In this document: piece by piece, positions 1 through 7,258 of the stretch | Layout of the letters: every line of letters begins with the position of its first letter | How positions within the stretch are numbered: position 1 is the first letter of the stretch | Assembly (NCBI GenBank): GCA_903834675.1 | Contig: CAILKC010000447.1 | Span: forward strand, 1 to 20,517 | Origin: an uncultured Victivallales bacterium | GTDB lineage: Bacteria; Verrucomicrobiota; Lentisphaeria; Oligosphaerales; JAFGRS01 | Length of the DNA: 20,517 bases | Direction of reading: 5' to 3' | Notes under the pieces: generated by a model | Databases searched by the model: none | Seen by the model: only the letters and a program-made list of their open reading frames with translations | Told to the model about the DNA's origin: nothing | Program-made: the position numbers and the translations under genes

Positions 1-20
1 CCCGGGCGCTCCAACATCGC

Positions 21-189
21 CTGGAGATGCGGTGGGCTCCACCGCCGCGCCTGCGGCCAGGCGCCTCTCCAGAATCCAGTGGAGATGCGGTGGGCCGCCA
101 CCGCCGCGCCTGCGGCCAGGCGCCTCTCCAGAATCCAGTGGAGATGCGGTGGGCTCCACCGCCGCGCCTGAGGCCAGGCGCCTCTCCAG
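21..189. repeat. Tandem 58-59 bp palindromic repeat, three copies
   Basis: Three near-identical units start at about 21, 80 and 139. Each contains three nested dyads that together form a three-way junction. In copy 1 the closing stem is CTGGAGA (21-27) with TCTCCAG (66-72). Arm 1 is GCGGTGG (29-35) with CCACCGC (39-45), and arm 2 is GCGCCTG (47-53) with CAGGCGC (58-64). The closing stem is 6 bp in copies 2 and 3. Between closing stems, the copies differ only in loops: one inserted base plus substitution in the arm 1 loop of copy 2, and one c-to-a change in the arm 2 loop of copy 3. The array ends about 12 bp beyond the stop of the minus-strand gene at 201, so it would lie in that transcript's 3' end. 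It may act as a transcript-end or REP-like element. Confidence 0.9.
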
Positions 190-200
190 AAGACCCGCGC

Positions 201-2306
201 TCAGGTGCTGACGGTTACATCCCGGAAGCCCATGATGCCGCGCTCGAAGAGGAATCCTGCCCCACCGCCATCGAGCACGGTCTCTTCGGCCTCGAGCACC
301 GTCTTGCCGTCGCAGGTGCCGGTGATGTGGCTGCCGCGGCAGACCAGGCGCAGTTCGTGCAACTCGTCCCGGGCCCAGGCCGAAGGCGTCTCGGCCAGGA
401 CCGTGTCGCTGCCGTACCAGCGCCGGATGAGTTGCAGGCGGTCACGGGTCTGCACCAGAGCGACGTAGCGCTGCAAGCCCTGGTAGCGCACCAGGATCCC
501 GGCCTGATCGGCCAGGTGGATCTTCACCCGCGCGGCGAAGGTGTAGTCGCGCCAGTCGGTGGTGCCGGTGACCAGGACGCCGCGACCCTCGTTCTTGCCG
601 GCGTGGCGCACCGCCTCGCGGTCGTCCGAGAAGGGGCCGCGTACGATGTCGGCATCGAGGATCCAACCGGGGAAGGTGCCACGTACCAGCGTCGGGCCCT
701 CTTTCCAGGACAGCGCCGGAGCCCCGCCGCACGTCACCCGGTCGCAGTAGAGGGTACCGCGGGCCGCCTTTGGACTGACGATCTCGAAGCCGACGTCACG
801 GACCGGCATGCCGTCCGTCTCGGGGATGGCCAGCGTCAGCGCGGCCGTACCGCCGGGGCGCAGATCCAGTTCCGGACCCGAGATGACCTTCCCTTCGCCT
901 TCGGCCGCGGCGAAGCGCACAAACAGCCGGGCGCGGGCCGCGCCGCTGATCTCGCCCGCCACGCATTCGGCGCGCACGGTCATGCCGGGGTAGAGTCGCG
1001 GCGTGGCCTGGATGCCGTAGCCGCCCTGCACCTCGGGCGGCAGGATGGGAGTGCTGATGCGGGCCGTACGTCCCGCTGAGGTCTGGAAGTCCAGCTTTAG
1101 GGCAAGCTCCTTGCCTCCCGGCAGCGGCGCATTCGTCACCGCCGCCGCGCCACGGGTCTCGAAACGCTGCTCCTCGGACTGGTAGCCATGCACCGCCCCC
1201 GGCAGCGCAAAGTGCTGCCAGGCGCTGTCCTTGGGCGCGGGCCGGGCGGGCCAGCCCATGATGCGGCGGCCGATGCGGGCGAGGTGCAACGCCTCGGCCA
1301 GGCAGTCGGTCACGCCCCGCGTGCCCTCGGCGGTGGGCAGGATGATGCGGTCGGCCATCGGCGTGCGGAAGTCATAGGCTTCGCAGATGCGCTCCAGGCC
1401 CACCACCAAGCCCAGCACCGAACCGACGTTGGCGGCATTGCAGTCCGTGTCCCAGCCGGCGGTGTTGATGATCGTCTGGGCCAGGTGGAAATCGTCCGGG
1501 GCGTAGCCCCAGGCCATGATCATGATGGCGTGGTTGGGGATGACGTGGCAATTGCCGCCGTAGAGCTTGTAGCCGTAGCGCTCGTTGATGCGCTCGTAGG
1601 TCCGCCGCCAGTCGCCATCCTCGCGACACCAGGCGCGCACATCGCGATGCACCTGAGCGATGAGCGAGTCTGCCGGAATCAGCCCGATGCCGGTATCGAG
1701 CAGCTTCTGCATGTCCTTCTCGACGAAGGCGGCGCTGACCATACCGGCGACCACCACGGCCGCATGCACCGCCTCGCCATCGTGCGACACCGAGGCGCTG
1801 CGCCGGGCCAGCGTCGCGGCCAGCTTCGGGTTGCCGGGGGCGACCATGCCGAAGGCGTCGATGAAGATCTGTGCTCCGATCTGCTCGGCTACCGTGTGAC
1901 CATTCAGCGCGATCGAGCCCGACTGCGGCGCCCGCACCCCGTGCTTCAAGCGCAGGTAGGCCGTGTGCTCGGTCGAGTGGCCCAGGCCACCCCACCAGAG
2001 CACCGTCTTGCCCTCGATCAAATAGTTCATCCAGGTGTCGCCAAAGAACTCAACCGGGGTCTCGGCGTAGCGCCCCGAGTCCTCCAGGGCCCGCACGAAG
2101 GTGAGCGTGCCGGAGATGTCGTCGTCGGGCACCACCAGCGGCTTGCCGCAGTCCTCGTGGACATAGCGGTCCACCCGCCCCCAGCGCTTCTCCAGAGCGT
2201 CCTTCCACCAGCCCTCGAAGGGCCGACCCATGTAGACGCCGATGACCTTGCCCAGGACCCCGGCATACACCTGCTGTTCGTAGTCGCGTAGTGCTTCCAT
2301 CTTCAT
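201..2306 (-). CDS. ADP-ribosylglycohydrolase family protein with C-terminal jelly-roll
   Basis: The 701-residue protein is probably cytoplasmic, with no signal peptide. Residues about 8-345 match the ADP-ribosylglycohydrolase (DraG/ARH) fold: a glycine-rich start (GVLGKVIGVYMGRPFEG, 16-32), a metal-binding acidic triplet DDD (61-63) followed by ISG, a SVSHDGEA helix (172-179) and the family signature GWDTDCNAANVG (284-295). The metal ligands are therefore kept and hydrolase activity is plausible; the substrate (ADP-ribosyl protein, ADP-ribose or another N-glycoside) is not evident. Residues about 370-530 look like a beta-sandwich. Residues 540-700 resemble a LamG/3-keto-disaccharide hydrolase jelly-roll (DYTFAARVKI, GILVRYQG, LRLVCRGS, CDGKTVLEAEE). 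Two starts are possible: AAGGAG lies 3 nt before Met1 and 9 nt before Met3 (2300), so Met3 may be the real start. A small CTGCGG/CCGCAG hairpin lies just upstream. Confidence 0.85.
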   Translation of the reverse strand: MKMEALRDYEQQVYAGVLGKVIGVYMGRPFEGWWKDALEKRWGRVDRYVHEDCGKPLVVPDDDISGTLTFVRALEDSGRYAETPVEFFGDTWMNYLIEGKTVLWWGGLGHSTEHTAYLRLKHGVRAPQSGSIALNGHTVAEQIGAQIFIDAFGMVAPGNPKLAATLARRSASVSHDGEAVHAAVVVAGMVSAAFVEKDMQKLLDTGIGLIPADSLIAQVHRDVRAWCREDGDWRRTYERINERYGYKLYGGNCHVIPNHAIMIMAWGYAPDDFHLAQTIINTAGWDTDCNAANVGSVLGLVVGLERICEAYDFRTPMADRIILPTAEGTRGVTDCLAEALHLARIGRRIMGWPARPAPKDSAWQHFALPGAVHGYQSEEQRFETRGAAAVTNAPLPGGKELALKLDFQTSAGRTARISTPILPPEVQGGYGIQATPRLYPGMTVRAECVAGEISGAARARLFVRFAAAEGEGKVISGPELDLRPGGTAALTLAIPETDGMPVRDVGFEIVSPKAARGTLYCDRVTCGGAPALSWKEGPTLVRGTFPGWILDADIVRGPFSDDREAVRHAGKNEGRGVLVTGTTDWRDYTFAARVKIHLADQAGILVRYQGLQRYVALVQTRDRLQLIRRWYGSDTVLAETPSAWARDELHELRLVCRGSHITGTCDGKTVLEAEETVLDGGGAGFLFERGIMGFRDVTVST

Positions 2307-2322
2307 GCTCTCCTTGCCGAAC

Positions 2323-2337
2323 CTGCGGAGTCCGCAG
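2323..2337. promoter_or_regulatory. Small hairpin upstream of the ADP-ribosylglycohydrolase gene
   Basis: CTGCGG (2323-2328) and CCGCAG (2332-2337) form a 6-bp stem around a 3-nt loop, about 17 nt before the minus-strand start and next to its ribosome binding site (AAGGAG). It would lie in the 5' leader and could affect translation. No function is established and the short GC-rich dyad may be chance. The rest of the 160-bp gap (2307-2466) shows no convincing promoter. Confidence 0.35.
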
Positions 2338-2466
2338 CCCGGGGCTCGGATTCACGGATATCTCTAAGCCGACCGTAGGCGGCAACACTCTACCCGCGCT
2401 CTGGCTCCGCCTCAACCTGCAGCCGCACATCTTGCAGTAGATGGCGGTTCGGGGTAGATTCCGGCC

Positions 2467-2685
2467 ATGGACTACTCGAAGATCATCACCCTGGAAGCCG
2501 GTAAGCGCAGCGGTAAGCCCTGCATCCGCGGGATGAGGATCACCGTCACCGACGTCTTGGAGTACCTGGCCTCCGGCATGACTGAGGACGCGATACTCCG
2601 GGATTTCCCGGAGTTGACGTGCGCCGATATCCGTGCCTGCCTGGCCTTTGCTGCGGAGCGCGAGCGTAGACTTGTAGTCGCATGA
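2467..2685 (+). CDS. DUF433 domain antitoxin
   Basis: This 72-residue protein is a complete DUF433 domain. The family pattern of an N-terminal strand, the GKPCIRGMRITVTDVLEYLA segment (16-35) and a TEDAILRDFPELTCADIRACLAFA helix-turn-helix-like region can be read directly (the latter spans residues 39-62). In known families DUF433 proteins pair with a DUF5615 PIN-like toxin, and the same pairing is seen here: the next gene starts inside this stop codon (ATGA overlap at 2682-2685), which implies translational coupling. The antitoxin role and DNA binding or autoregulation are inferred from the family. The ribosome binding site is weak (GGGG about 12 nt before ATG). The antitoxin is intact although its partner is broken. 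Confidence 0.85.
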   Translation: MDYSKIITLEAGKRSGKPCIRGMRITVTDVLEYLASGMTEDAILRDFPELTCADIRACLAFAAERERRLVVA

Positions 2686-3010
2686 GACTGCTCTTCGATC
2701 AGAACCTCTCCCAGCGACTCGTTCAGCGGCTCGATTGTGCTTTCCCTAACTCCAAGCATGTCAAGGACTTCGCTCTTACCAGTGATGACGACGAACGCAT
2801 CTGGCGCCTTGCATTGCCGAGGGGTTTGCCATTGTCTCCAAGGACTCTGATTTCCTGTACCGCAGCCTGGTGCGTGGCCACCCGCCGAAGGTCATCTGCA
2901 TCCGTGCAGGGAACTGCAGCACAGAGCGTATCGCCGACCTCCTTGTTGCGCATGCAGAGCAGCTTGAGGCGTTCCTGGTAGATTCGGGCGAGTCGGTGCT
3001 GTTCATCTGA
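2682..3010 (+). pseudogene. DUF5615 PIN-like toxin, frameshifted
   Basis: The gene begins MRLLFDQNLSQRLVQRLD and runs to DDERIWRLA in frame, typical of DUF5615 (Mut7-C/PIN-like) toxins. At about 2808-2816 the coding signal moves to another frame and continues as AEGFAIVSKDSDFLYRSL, then HPPKVICIRAGNCSTERI, ending GESVLFI and TGA at 3008-3010. The span of 329 nt is one base short of a whole codon number, so a single-base deletion restores a protein of about 109 residues, the normal length. The unshifted frame runs on to 2981 with an unrelated tail. The acidic residues expected of the nuclease-like fold (D6, and the KDSD segment) fall on opposite sides of the frameshift, so the toxin should be inactive unless this is a sequencing error. 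Confidence 0.85.
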
Positions 3011-3073
3011 CGGCAAGACGACGCTCGGCCCCGCCTGGAAGTTATCACCTGACCTGGAACAGCCGCACGGCCA

Positions 3074-3105
3074 GGTGGCGCAGGGCTGCGTTCACGGCGG
3101 CCACC
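3074..3105. terminator. Possible stem-loop between convergent genes
   Basis: GGTGGC (3074-3079) pairs with GCCACC (3100-3105), and an internal CGCA/TGCG hairpin lies within. It sits between the 3' end of the broken DUF5615 gene (3010) and the 3' end of the minus-strand gene at 3119. No T-tract follows on either strand, so an intrinsic terminator is only a guess. Confidence 0.25.
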
Positions 3106-3118
3106 GGGAATGGCGCCT

Positions 3119-4990
3119 TCACTGGTTCGGTTGCCCGGGGGCGAGCGCCAGCAGCGGCGTCATGCCCTTGCCCAGGCGGATGCGTGCGTCCTCGAGCACG
3201 CCCACGTCGGCCTTGCCCAGTTCCAGCGACCACTGCTGGCCAGGTTCCCAGGCTTTCACACAGAGCTTGGCCTCATGTTCGGCGAGCGTGGTCTGGGCGC
3301 TGTCCGCAACGGTGCCATCCGGACCATAGAGCGTCAACCGCACCGTCTCGGCTCCGCTGCTGCTGACCGTGATGCAGAACTTGGCGTCTTTGGCCGGCGC
3401 GGCCAGGTACAACCGTTTGGCGCCAAGAATGGTATTCACGCCGCCTTCGGCCAGGACCCCAAGCGGCGCGTTGCTGCTGAGGATGCGGCCGGCGCAGGCG
3501 CCAGCGGAGAGGCTGAGCAGGTACAGGCCATCCCTGGCGGGGGTAAAGCGGATCGCCCCGGCGTCCTTGCCGGGCACCGAGCCCGTGGCCACCGGCTGCC
3601 AGTCGGGATCCTTGACCTCCCACGTCAGCGCGGCCTCGTAGCGCCCCACCTGCAGCAACTGCACCGCAAGCTCCACCGGCATATCCTTGCGGCAGGAAAC
3701 GAAGAGCAGATGCTCGCCACGCAAGGCGACCGGCTCGGCGAAGGTCACGGTCTTGCCGTCCGGCGGCGGCAGCAGCGCGTTGCCGGCCTGATTGCCGACC
3801 GGTTGCCGCAGATGCAGCATCCACTCCTCGGGGGTTTCGCGGGGTTGCTGCCAGTCGCTCAGACGCCGCTCGTCCAAGGCCCGATTAGCCCAGGCGAACC
3901 AGGTGAAGTAGGCCGGGTGATCCTCCTTGTACTTCGGGCCTTCGTAGAAGACCCAGTAGCCGTCCGTCGCGTCGCTGATCATCAGCGCATTGCGGCCGCA
4001 GAACTCGGGGTCGGCGCCCTGCACCACCGGGTCGATCCCCCCGGTGTACAGGTACGGAATGCCGGCAGCCTTGGGGATCGCTTGGCCCGCGAGCAGCGCC
4101 TTACGGTTCGCGGCCAGGGCCGCTGTCTGCGGCGCGAAACGCGAAGGCCGACCGTAGGTGTTCGCGTCGGCCAGGATCAGCGGCGCCTTCGTCGTGCCCC
4201 ACTCCGGGTAGATGCCCTGGACCATGAACGGCGTCCCGGGCGCCGGGTAGACGCAGAACTGGAAGGCCGGATCAATGGCATCGACCTGCTGCCGCAAGGC
4301 CCGGCAGCGCTCGCGCCAGTGTGCCACCTGGAACTGCTCGAAAGCCTCATTCAGCCCCTGCTCCCGCAGCCAGGCGGCACGCTGGTCCAGCGGCAGCTCC
4401 GGCAGCGTGATCTGACGGGCGGCAGCGAAGCGCGCCAGAATGCCATCGTCATAGGAGAGCGAGTAGAGGTTGCCAGCGCCGCCCTTGCCATAGTTTTCGT
4501 AGTCCAGGAAGACGCCGAGCAGGGCCGGGTCGGCGGCGCTGAGGCGGGCGTAGTCAAGCACATAGCGCGTGGTCCATTCCCAGAACTCATCCGAGTTCGG
4601 GCTCCAGAGCTGCTGCTCACTGCCATTGGCCCAAACCATGCGGCGGCCCGTAGCGACGGTGCCCGCAGGAACGTCAAGTGAACCGCGCATCCAAACGAGA
4701 TGGAAGATGCCAACCTGCCGACACCAGTCCGTCACCTGGCGGACGGTGTCCAGGTTGTCAAAGCCGTGCCGACCCGAGTAGACGTTGAAACCCGCCTGCG
4801 CCGTCTCGCGGATCATCCACTCCTCTGTCTTCCAGCCGCGCTCCGGCTGCATCACCTTGTCCACCAAGATGCGCAGCTTCACCTCGCGGCCAAGCTGCGC
4901 CCGAGTCACCGCCGGCGCGGCACTGACCGAGATGGCGGCAGCGGCCAGCGTGGCGGCCGCCGCCAGGCGAAAGGCGCGAGTGCTGTGCAT
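3119..4990 (-). CDS. Secreted protein of unknown function, TIM-barrel-like N-terminal half
   Basis: The frame is open back to 6262, but the start is placed at the ATG at 4988-4990. It has GGGGGA about 7 nt upstream, and translation from there begins with a Sec signal peptide (MHSTRAFRLAAAATLAAAAI, cleavage near SAA-AP around residue 25). This gives 623 residues. The mature N-terminal half reads like a glycosidase-type (beta/alpha)8 barrel: EEWMIRETAQAGFNVYSGRH (56-75), GIFHLVWMRG (94-103), GVFLDYENYG (159-168, with acidic D163 and E165) and a later VYPAPGTPFM strand. Residues from about 400 to the end look like two beta-sandwiches. I do not recognise a named family, and catalytic activity is inference only. 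It is divergent from the UroD-like gene across 96 bp. Confidence 0.75.
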   Translation of the reverse strand: MHSTRAFRLAAAATLAAAAISVSAAPAVTRAQLGREVKLRILVDKVMQPERGWKTEEWMIRETAQAGFNVYSGRHGFDNLDTVRQVTDWCRQVGIFHLVWMRGSLDVPAGTVATGRRMVWANGSEQQLWSPNSDEFWEWTTRYVLDYARLSAADPALLGVFLDYENYGKGGAGNLYSLSYDDGILARFAAARQITLPELPLDQRAAWLREQGLNEAFEQFQVAHWRERCRALRQQVDAIDPAFQFCVYPAPGTPFMVQGIYPEWGTTKAPLILADANTYGRPSRFAPQTAALAANRKALLAGQAIPKAAGIPYLYTGGIDPVVQGADPEFCGRNALMISDATDGYWVFYEGPKYKEDHPAYFTWFAWANRALDERRLSDWQQPRETPEEWMLHLRQPVGNQAGNALLPPPDGKTVTFAEPVALRGEHLLFVSCRKDMPVELAVQLLQVGRYEAALTWEVKDPDWQPVATGSVPGKDAGAIRFTPARDGLYLLSLSAGACAGRILSSNAPLGVLAEGGVNTILGAKRLYLAAPAKDAKFCITVSSSGAETVRLTLYGPDGTVADSAQTTLAEHEAKLCVKAWEPGQQWSLELGKADVGVLEDARIRLGKGMTPLLALAPGQPNQ

Positions 4991-5086
4991 AGAAGTCCCC
5001 CGCTTACGCTTGTTTTCAGTGTCACCGCGTATCAAGCTAACGCCCGACCGCCAGTAGGGCAACGCCGTGGAGCGAAAGGAAGCATC

Positions 5087-6067
5087 ATGACGCCGCGCGA
5101 GATCATCCTGGCCAATATCGAGTACCGCTGCGACGAGCGCATCGGCATGAACTTCGACGGCGCTCGCCTGAACGACCTCACCGGCGCCGGCGTCCAATGC
5201 ACCATCCCCACCAAGAAGTGGGTCGAGGGCGCGGTCGAGTACTCCACCGACATCTGGGGCAATACCTGGTTCCGGCTGGAGGCGCTCTCCAAGGGCGGCG
5301 AGATCTTCAAACCGGTGCTGGAAGACTGGGCCGACCTCGATCGTCTGCAGCTCCCCGACCTCGACAACCCGGCCTACTACGAGGCGGCCCGCAAGGTCGG
5401 CGCCAGCGGCACCGACAAGTTCCGCATCGGCTGGCTGCCCGGCTGGCCCTTCGCCATCTGCCGCTACATGCGCAAGATGGAGATCTACTTCGTCGACCTG
5501 GTGACCGAGCGCGAGCGCATCGACATCCTCCACGACCGGGTCACCACCCTGCTCGAAGGCGTCATCGACCGCCTTGGCGAAGCGCGCCTGGATGCGGTCA
5601 TGTTCTGCGAGGATCTGGGTACGCAGGACCGCGTCCTGATCGGGCCGCGCATGTGGCTCGACATCTTCCGGCCGCTCTACGAACGCCTCACCAGCCGGGC
5701 CCACGCCCACGGCATGAAGGTCATCCAGCACTCCTGCGGCTACAACTGGGAACTGGTCGATCCCCTCTGCGAGGCCGGCATCGACTGCCTGCAGTTCGAC
5801 CAGCCCGCCGTCTACGATCAGCCCGCCCTGGCCGCAAAGCTCCGGCGCCACCGCGTCGGCCTCTTCTCCCCCTGCGACATCCAGAAGGTCCTGCCCACCG
5901 GCAACCGCAGCTTCATCGAGGCCGAAACGCGCCGCCTGGTCGAGACCTTCCGCGGCGGCCTTATCGCCAAGAACTACGGCGATCTGCACGGTATCGGCGT
6001 CCAGCCCGAATGGGACCAGTGGGCCTACGAGGCCTTCGTGCAGGCGGGGGCGGCACCGGCCCGCTGA
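5087..6067 (+). CDS. Uroporphyrinogen decarboxylase-like (URO-D/MtaA superfamily) protein
   Basis: The 326-residue protein starts at an ATG preceded by AAAGGA (6 nt spacing). The frame is open upstream to 4700, but that part is antisense to the divergent gene. It has the URO-D-superfamily layout: an N-terminal REIILANIEYRCDERIGM segment, LDAVMFCEDLGTQ (168-180), KVIQHSCGYNWELVDPLCEAG (211-231; I quote it in part as HSCG 215-218) and a C-terminal YGDLHGIGVQPEWD. The HSCG motif is shared with corrinoid-dependent methyltransferases and with many environmental URO-D homologues that do not make haem. Because no haem genes are nearby and the neighbours concern carbohydrates, a methyltransferase-type or uncharacterised role seems more likely than HemE. 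Cytoplasmic, no signal peptide. Confidence 0.85.
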   Translation: MTPREIILANIEYRCDERIGMNFDGARLNDLTGAGVQCTIPTKKWVEGAVEYSTDIWGNTWFRLEALSKGGEIFKPVLEDWADLDRLQLPDLDNPAYYEAARKVGASGTDKFRIGWLPGWPFAICRYMRKMEIYFVDLVTERERIDILHDRVTTLLEGVIDRLGEARLDAVMFCEDLGTQDRVLIGPRMWLDIFRPLYERLTSRAHAHGMKVIQHSCGYNWELVDPLCEAGIDCLQFDQPAVYDQPALAAKLRRHRVGLFSPCDIQKVLPTGNRSFIEAETRRLVETFRGGLIAKNYGDLHGIGVQPEWDQWAYEAFVQAGAAPAR

Positions 6068-6069
6068 CC

Positions 6070-6117
6070 ATGGAGGGCGAAGCTCCTGCTGAGCCGCTGC
6101 GACCCGCGCGAGCGGCT
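6070..6117. repeat. REP-like palindromic intergenic element
   Basis: Just after the UroD-like stop lies a segment that reads GEAPAEP when translated, followed by AGCCGCT (6092-6098) paired with AGCGGCT (6111-6117), a perfect 7-bp dyad with a GC-rich loop. GGAG/CTCC (from 6072) gives a second short dyad. I recall this GGAGGGCGA..GCTCCTGC..GAGCCG pattern as a dispersed non-coding element in Planctomycetota and related genomes that is often mis-annotated as small proteins; that is memory, not a search. It lies between two convergent genes (3' ends at 6067 and 6225) and may terminate both. Confidence 0.5.
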
Positions 6118-6224
6118 GTCGATGGTCTGGATGGCTGGCTGTGGCCCGGTCCTGCAGTGACCGCGATGCAGGCGCTTGTGGCCTGGCCTGGCCCCGCGGC
6201 CGTCTGGAGCGACTGAGGCCGGGG

Positions 6225-7091
6225 TCAACTGGCGGCGGCTGCGCCTTCGACGGCGAAGGCAATTACACGGGACTGCTCGGCGAAGGAGACCACCTCAACG
6301 CCGCCCCGGGTCAGTTCGCCGAGGATCTCGTCACAGGCCCGACGGCGGCGCGTATCGGCGGAATCGGGCTCCCGAACCACGAACAGCATACGGTCAGGCA
6401 TAGCGCGCATCGTCTGCAGTCGGTGCACCCGGCTAAGCCAGGCGTCTCCGTGGTCGCGGATCTCGGTGGGCTCGTCCTGACCCAGATTCAGCGGACGAAT
6501 GGCCCGGACTGCCCGCTGGTTCACCAGGTAGACGAAGGGCATGCGGACATGGAAGTCGTCGTTCCCCAGACGGCTTTCGCGGTAGAATCGCAGAAGGTCA
6601 TGCGAATGCAGGACTTCCTGCAGCGCTTGGCGCATCCGCGCCTCCTGGTACTCGTGCGTTAGGGCAAACTGCCTTTCCACCAGGTCGGCGTAAAGCGCGT
6701 CGAGAGTGGCCTGCGGGTCGTGGGACAGGGCCGTGCCGACTCCGCTGAGGCGGAATAGAGTCTCGCGCGGACGTGTAAGCTCCTGGAACAGGGCGCGGTG
6801 AACCTCCGGGGCGACCACCAACGGCAGATCGCCCTCGCGGCCGGCCGGCGTCAACTCGCGCCCAAGACGCTCGAGCTCCTGCACGAGACGGGCACGGCCT
6901 TCGGAGAACACCGCCGGATCGAGTTCTGGCCAGAAGTCCGTCACGCGCTTCCGGTGGCTGGTGTCCACCCGGAACAGGAACAGCCCCTCTGTGGCACAGC
7001 TCAGGACCACACCGATGTTGGCGAATTCCTCGGTTTCCGGGTAAGGCCGGAACCGGACTGCCGCATAGTTGCAGGCAACACGCGTTGTCAT
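6225..7091 (-). CDS. DUF3037 family protein
   Basis: The 288-residue protein starts CNYAAVRFRPYPETEEFANI within residues 7-26 and continues GVVLSC, the signature of the DUF3037 family (an N-terminal beta-rich domain; the C-terminal two-thirds is mostly helical). The family has no established biochemical function; members are commonly encoded directly downstream of a HipA-like kinase, which fits the remnant found upstream here. Its ATG overlaps the stop of that remnant (ATGA, 7088-7091), so translation is probably coupled. It is the last gene of the operon that begins with hsdR. Because the kinase partner is broken, its present role is unclear. The 3' end faces the UroD-like gene across 157 bp. 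Confidence 0.8.
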   Translation of the reverse strand: MTTRVACNYAAVRFRPYPETEEFANIGVVLSCATEGLFLFRVDTSHRKRVTDFWPELDPAVFSEGRARLVQELERLGRELTPAGREGDLPLVVAPEVHRALFQELTRPRETLFRLSGVGTALSHDPQATLDALYADLVERQFALTHEYQEARMRQALQEVLHSHDLLRFYRESRLGNDDFHVRMPFVYLVNQRAVRAIRPLNLGQDEPTEIRDHGDAWLSRVHRLQTMRAMPDRMLFVVREPDSADTRRRRACDEILGELTRGGVEVVSFAEQSRVIAFAVEGAAAAS

Positions 7092-7258
7092 GGCCAGTCA
7101 CCTCCCCTGGAACGCGGCGACATCCCGCGCGCGAGCCAGGCACTCACGAACCCTCTCACCCAGTACAGGCAGCCATCCTCCGCCTGACAGAGGAAGGGCT
7201 GCGTCAGCCCCTGCTCGGAGCGTCGCCATATCTGCACGATGGAGACGCTATCGGCCAT
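7088..7258 (-). pseudogene. HipA-like kinase remnant, 56 codons
   Basis: Between hsdS and DUF3037 a 56-codon frame begins with an ATG that shares a base with the hsdS stop (TAATG, 7256-7260) and ends in a TGA overlapping the DUF3037 start (ATGA). It encodes IVQIWRRSEQGLTQPFLCQA (7-26), EDGCLYWVRGFVSAWLARGM (27-46) and a short tail. The pattern of a hydrophobic start, QGLTQPFLC, DG.YWV(K/R)G and a following E/AWLA helix matches the N-terminus of HipA-family (PF20613-type) kinases that usually precede DUF3037. Full-length members are about 270 residues. The ATP-binding and catalytic loops are missing here and the segment after WVRG looks shortened. I infer an internal deletion that kept both ends. 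It may alternatively be an intact small protein. Confidence 0.6.

Noticed and set aside
21..189. CRISPR array
   Set aside because: The tandem units are contiguous with no unique spacers, and there are no cas genes; the units are palindromic repeats.
1188..2291. Long plus-strand open frame opposite the ADP-ribosylglycohydrolase
   Set aside because: It is the antisense shadow of a well-supported gene; the translation is His/Arg/Gly/Val-rich and has no recognisable domain, as expected in high-GC DNA.
3045..3119. Short minus-strand frame ending AALRHLAVRLFQVR, next to the stop of the secreted protein
   Set aside because: It could be a frameshifted C-terminus of the 3119-4990 gene, but the protein already ends in a reasonable place and no homology is evident; too short to support.
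3110..4681. 523-codon plus-strand frame opposite the secreted unknown protein
   Set aside because: No ribosome binding site and atypical composition; the minus-strand frame has a signal peptide and sensible domains.
4991..5086. Possible divergent promoters between the secreted protein and the UroD-like gene
   Set aside because: Partial -35 and -10 matches exist on both strands, but none has both good boxes and correct spacing.
4991..6262. N-terminal extension of the minus-strand gene that ends at 3119
   Set aside because: These 424 codons are antisense to the UroD-like gene; the signal peptide and ribosome binding site at 4990 fix the start.
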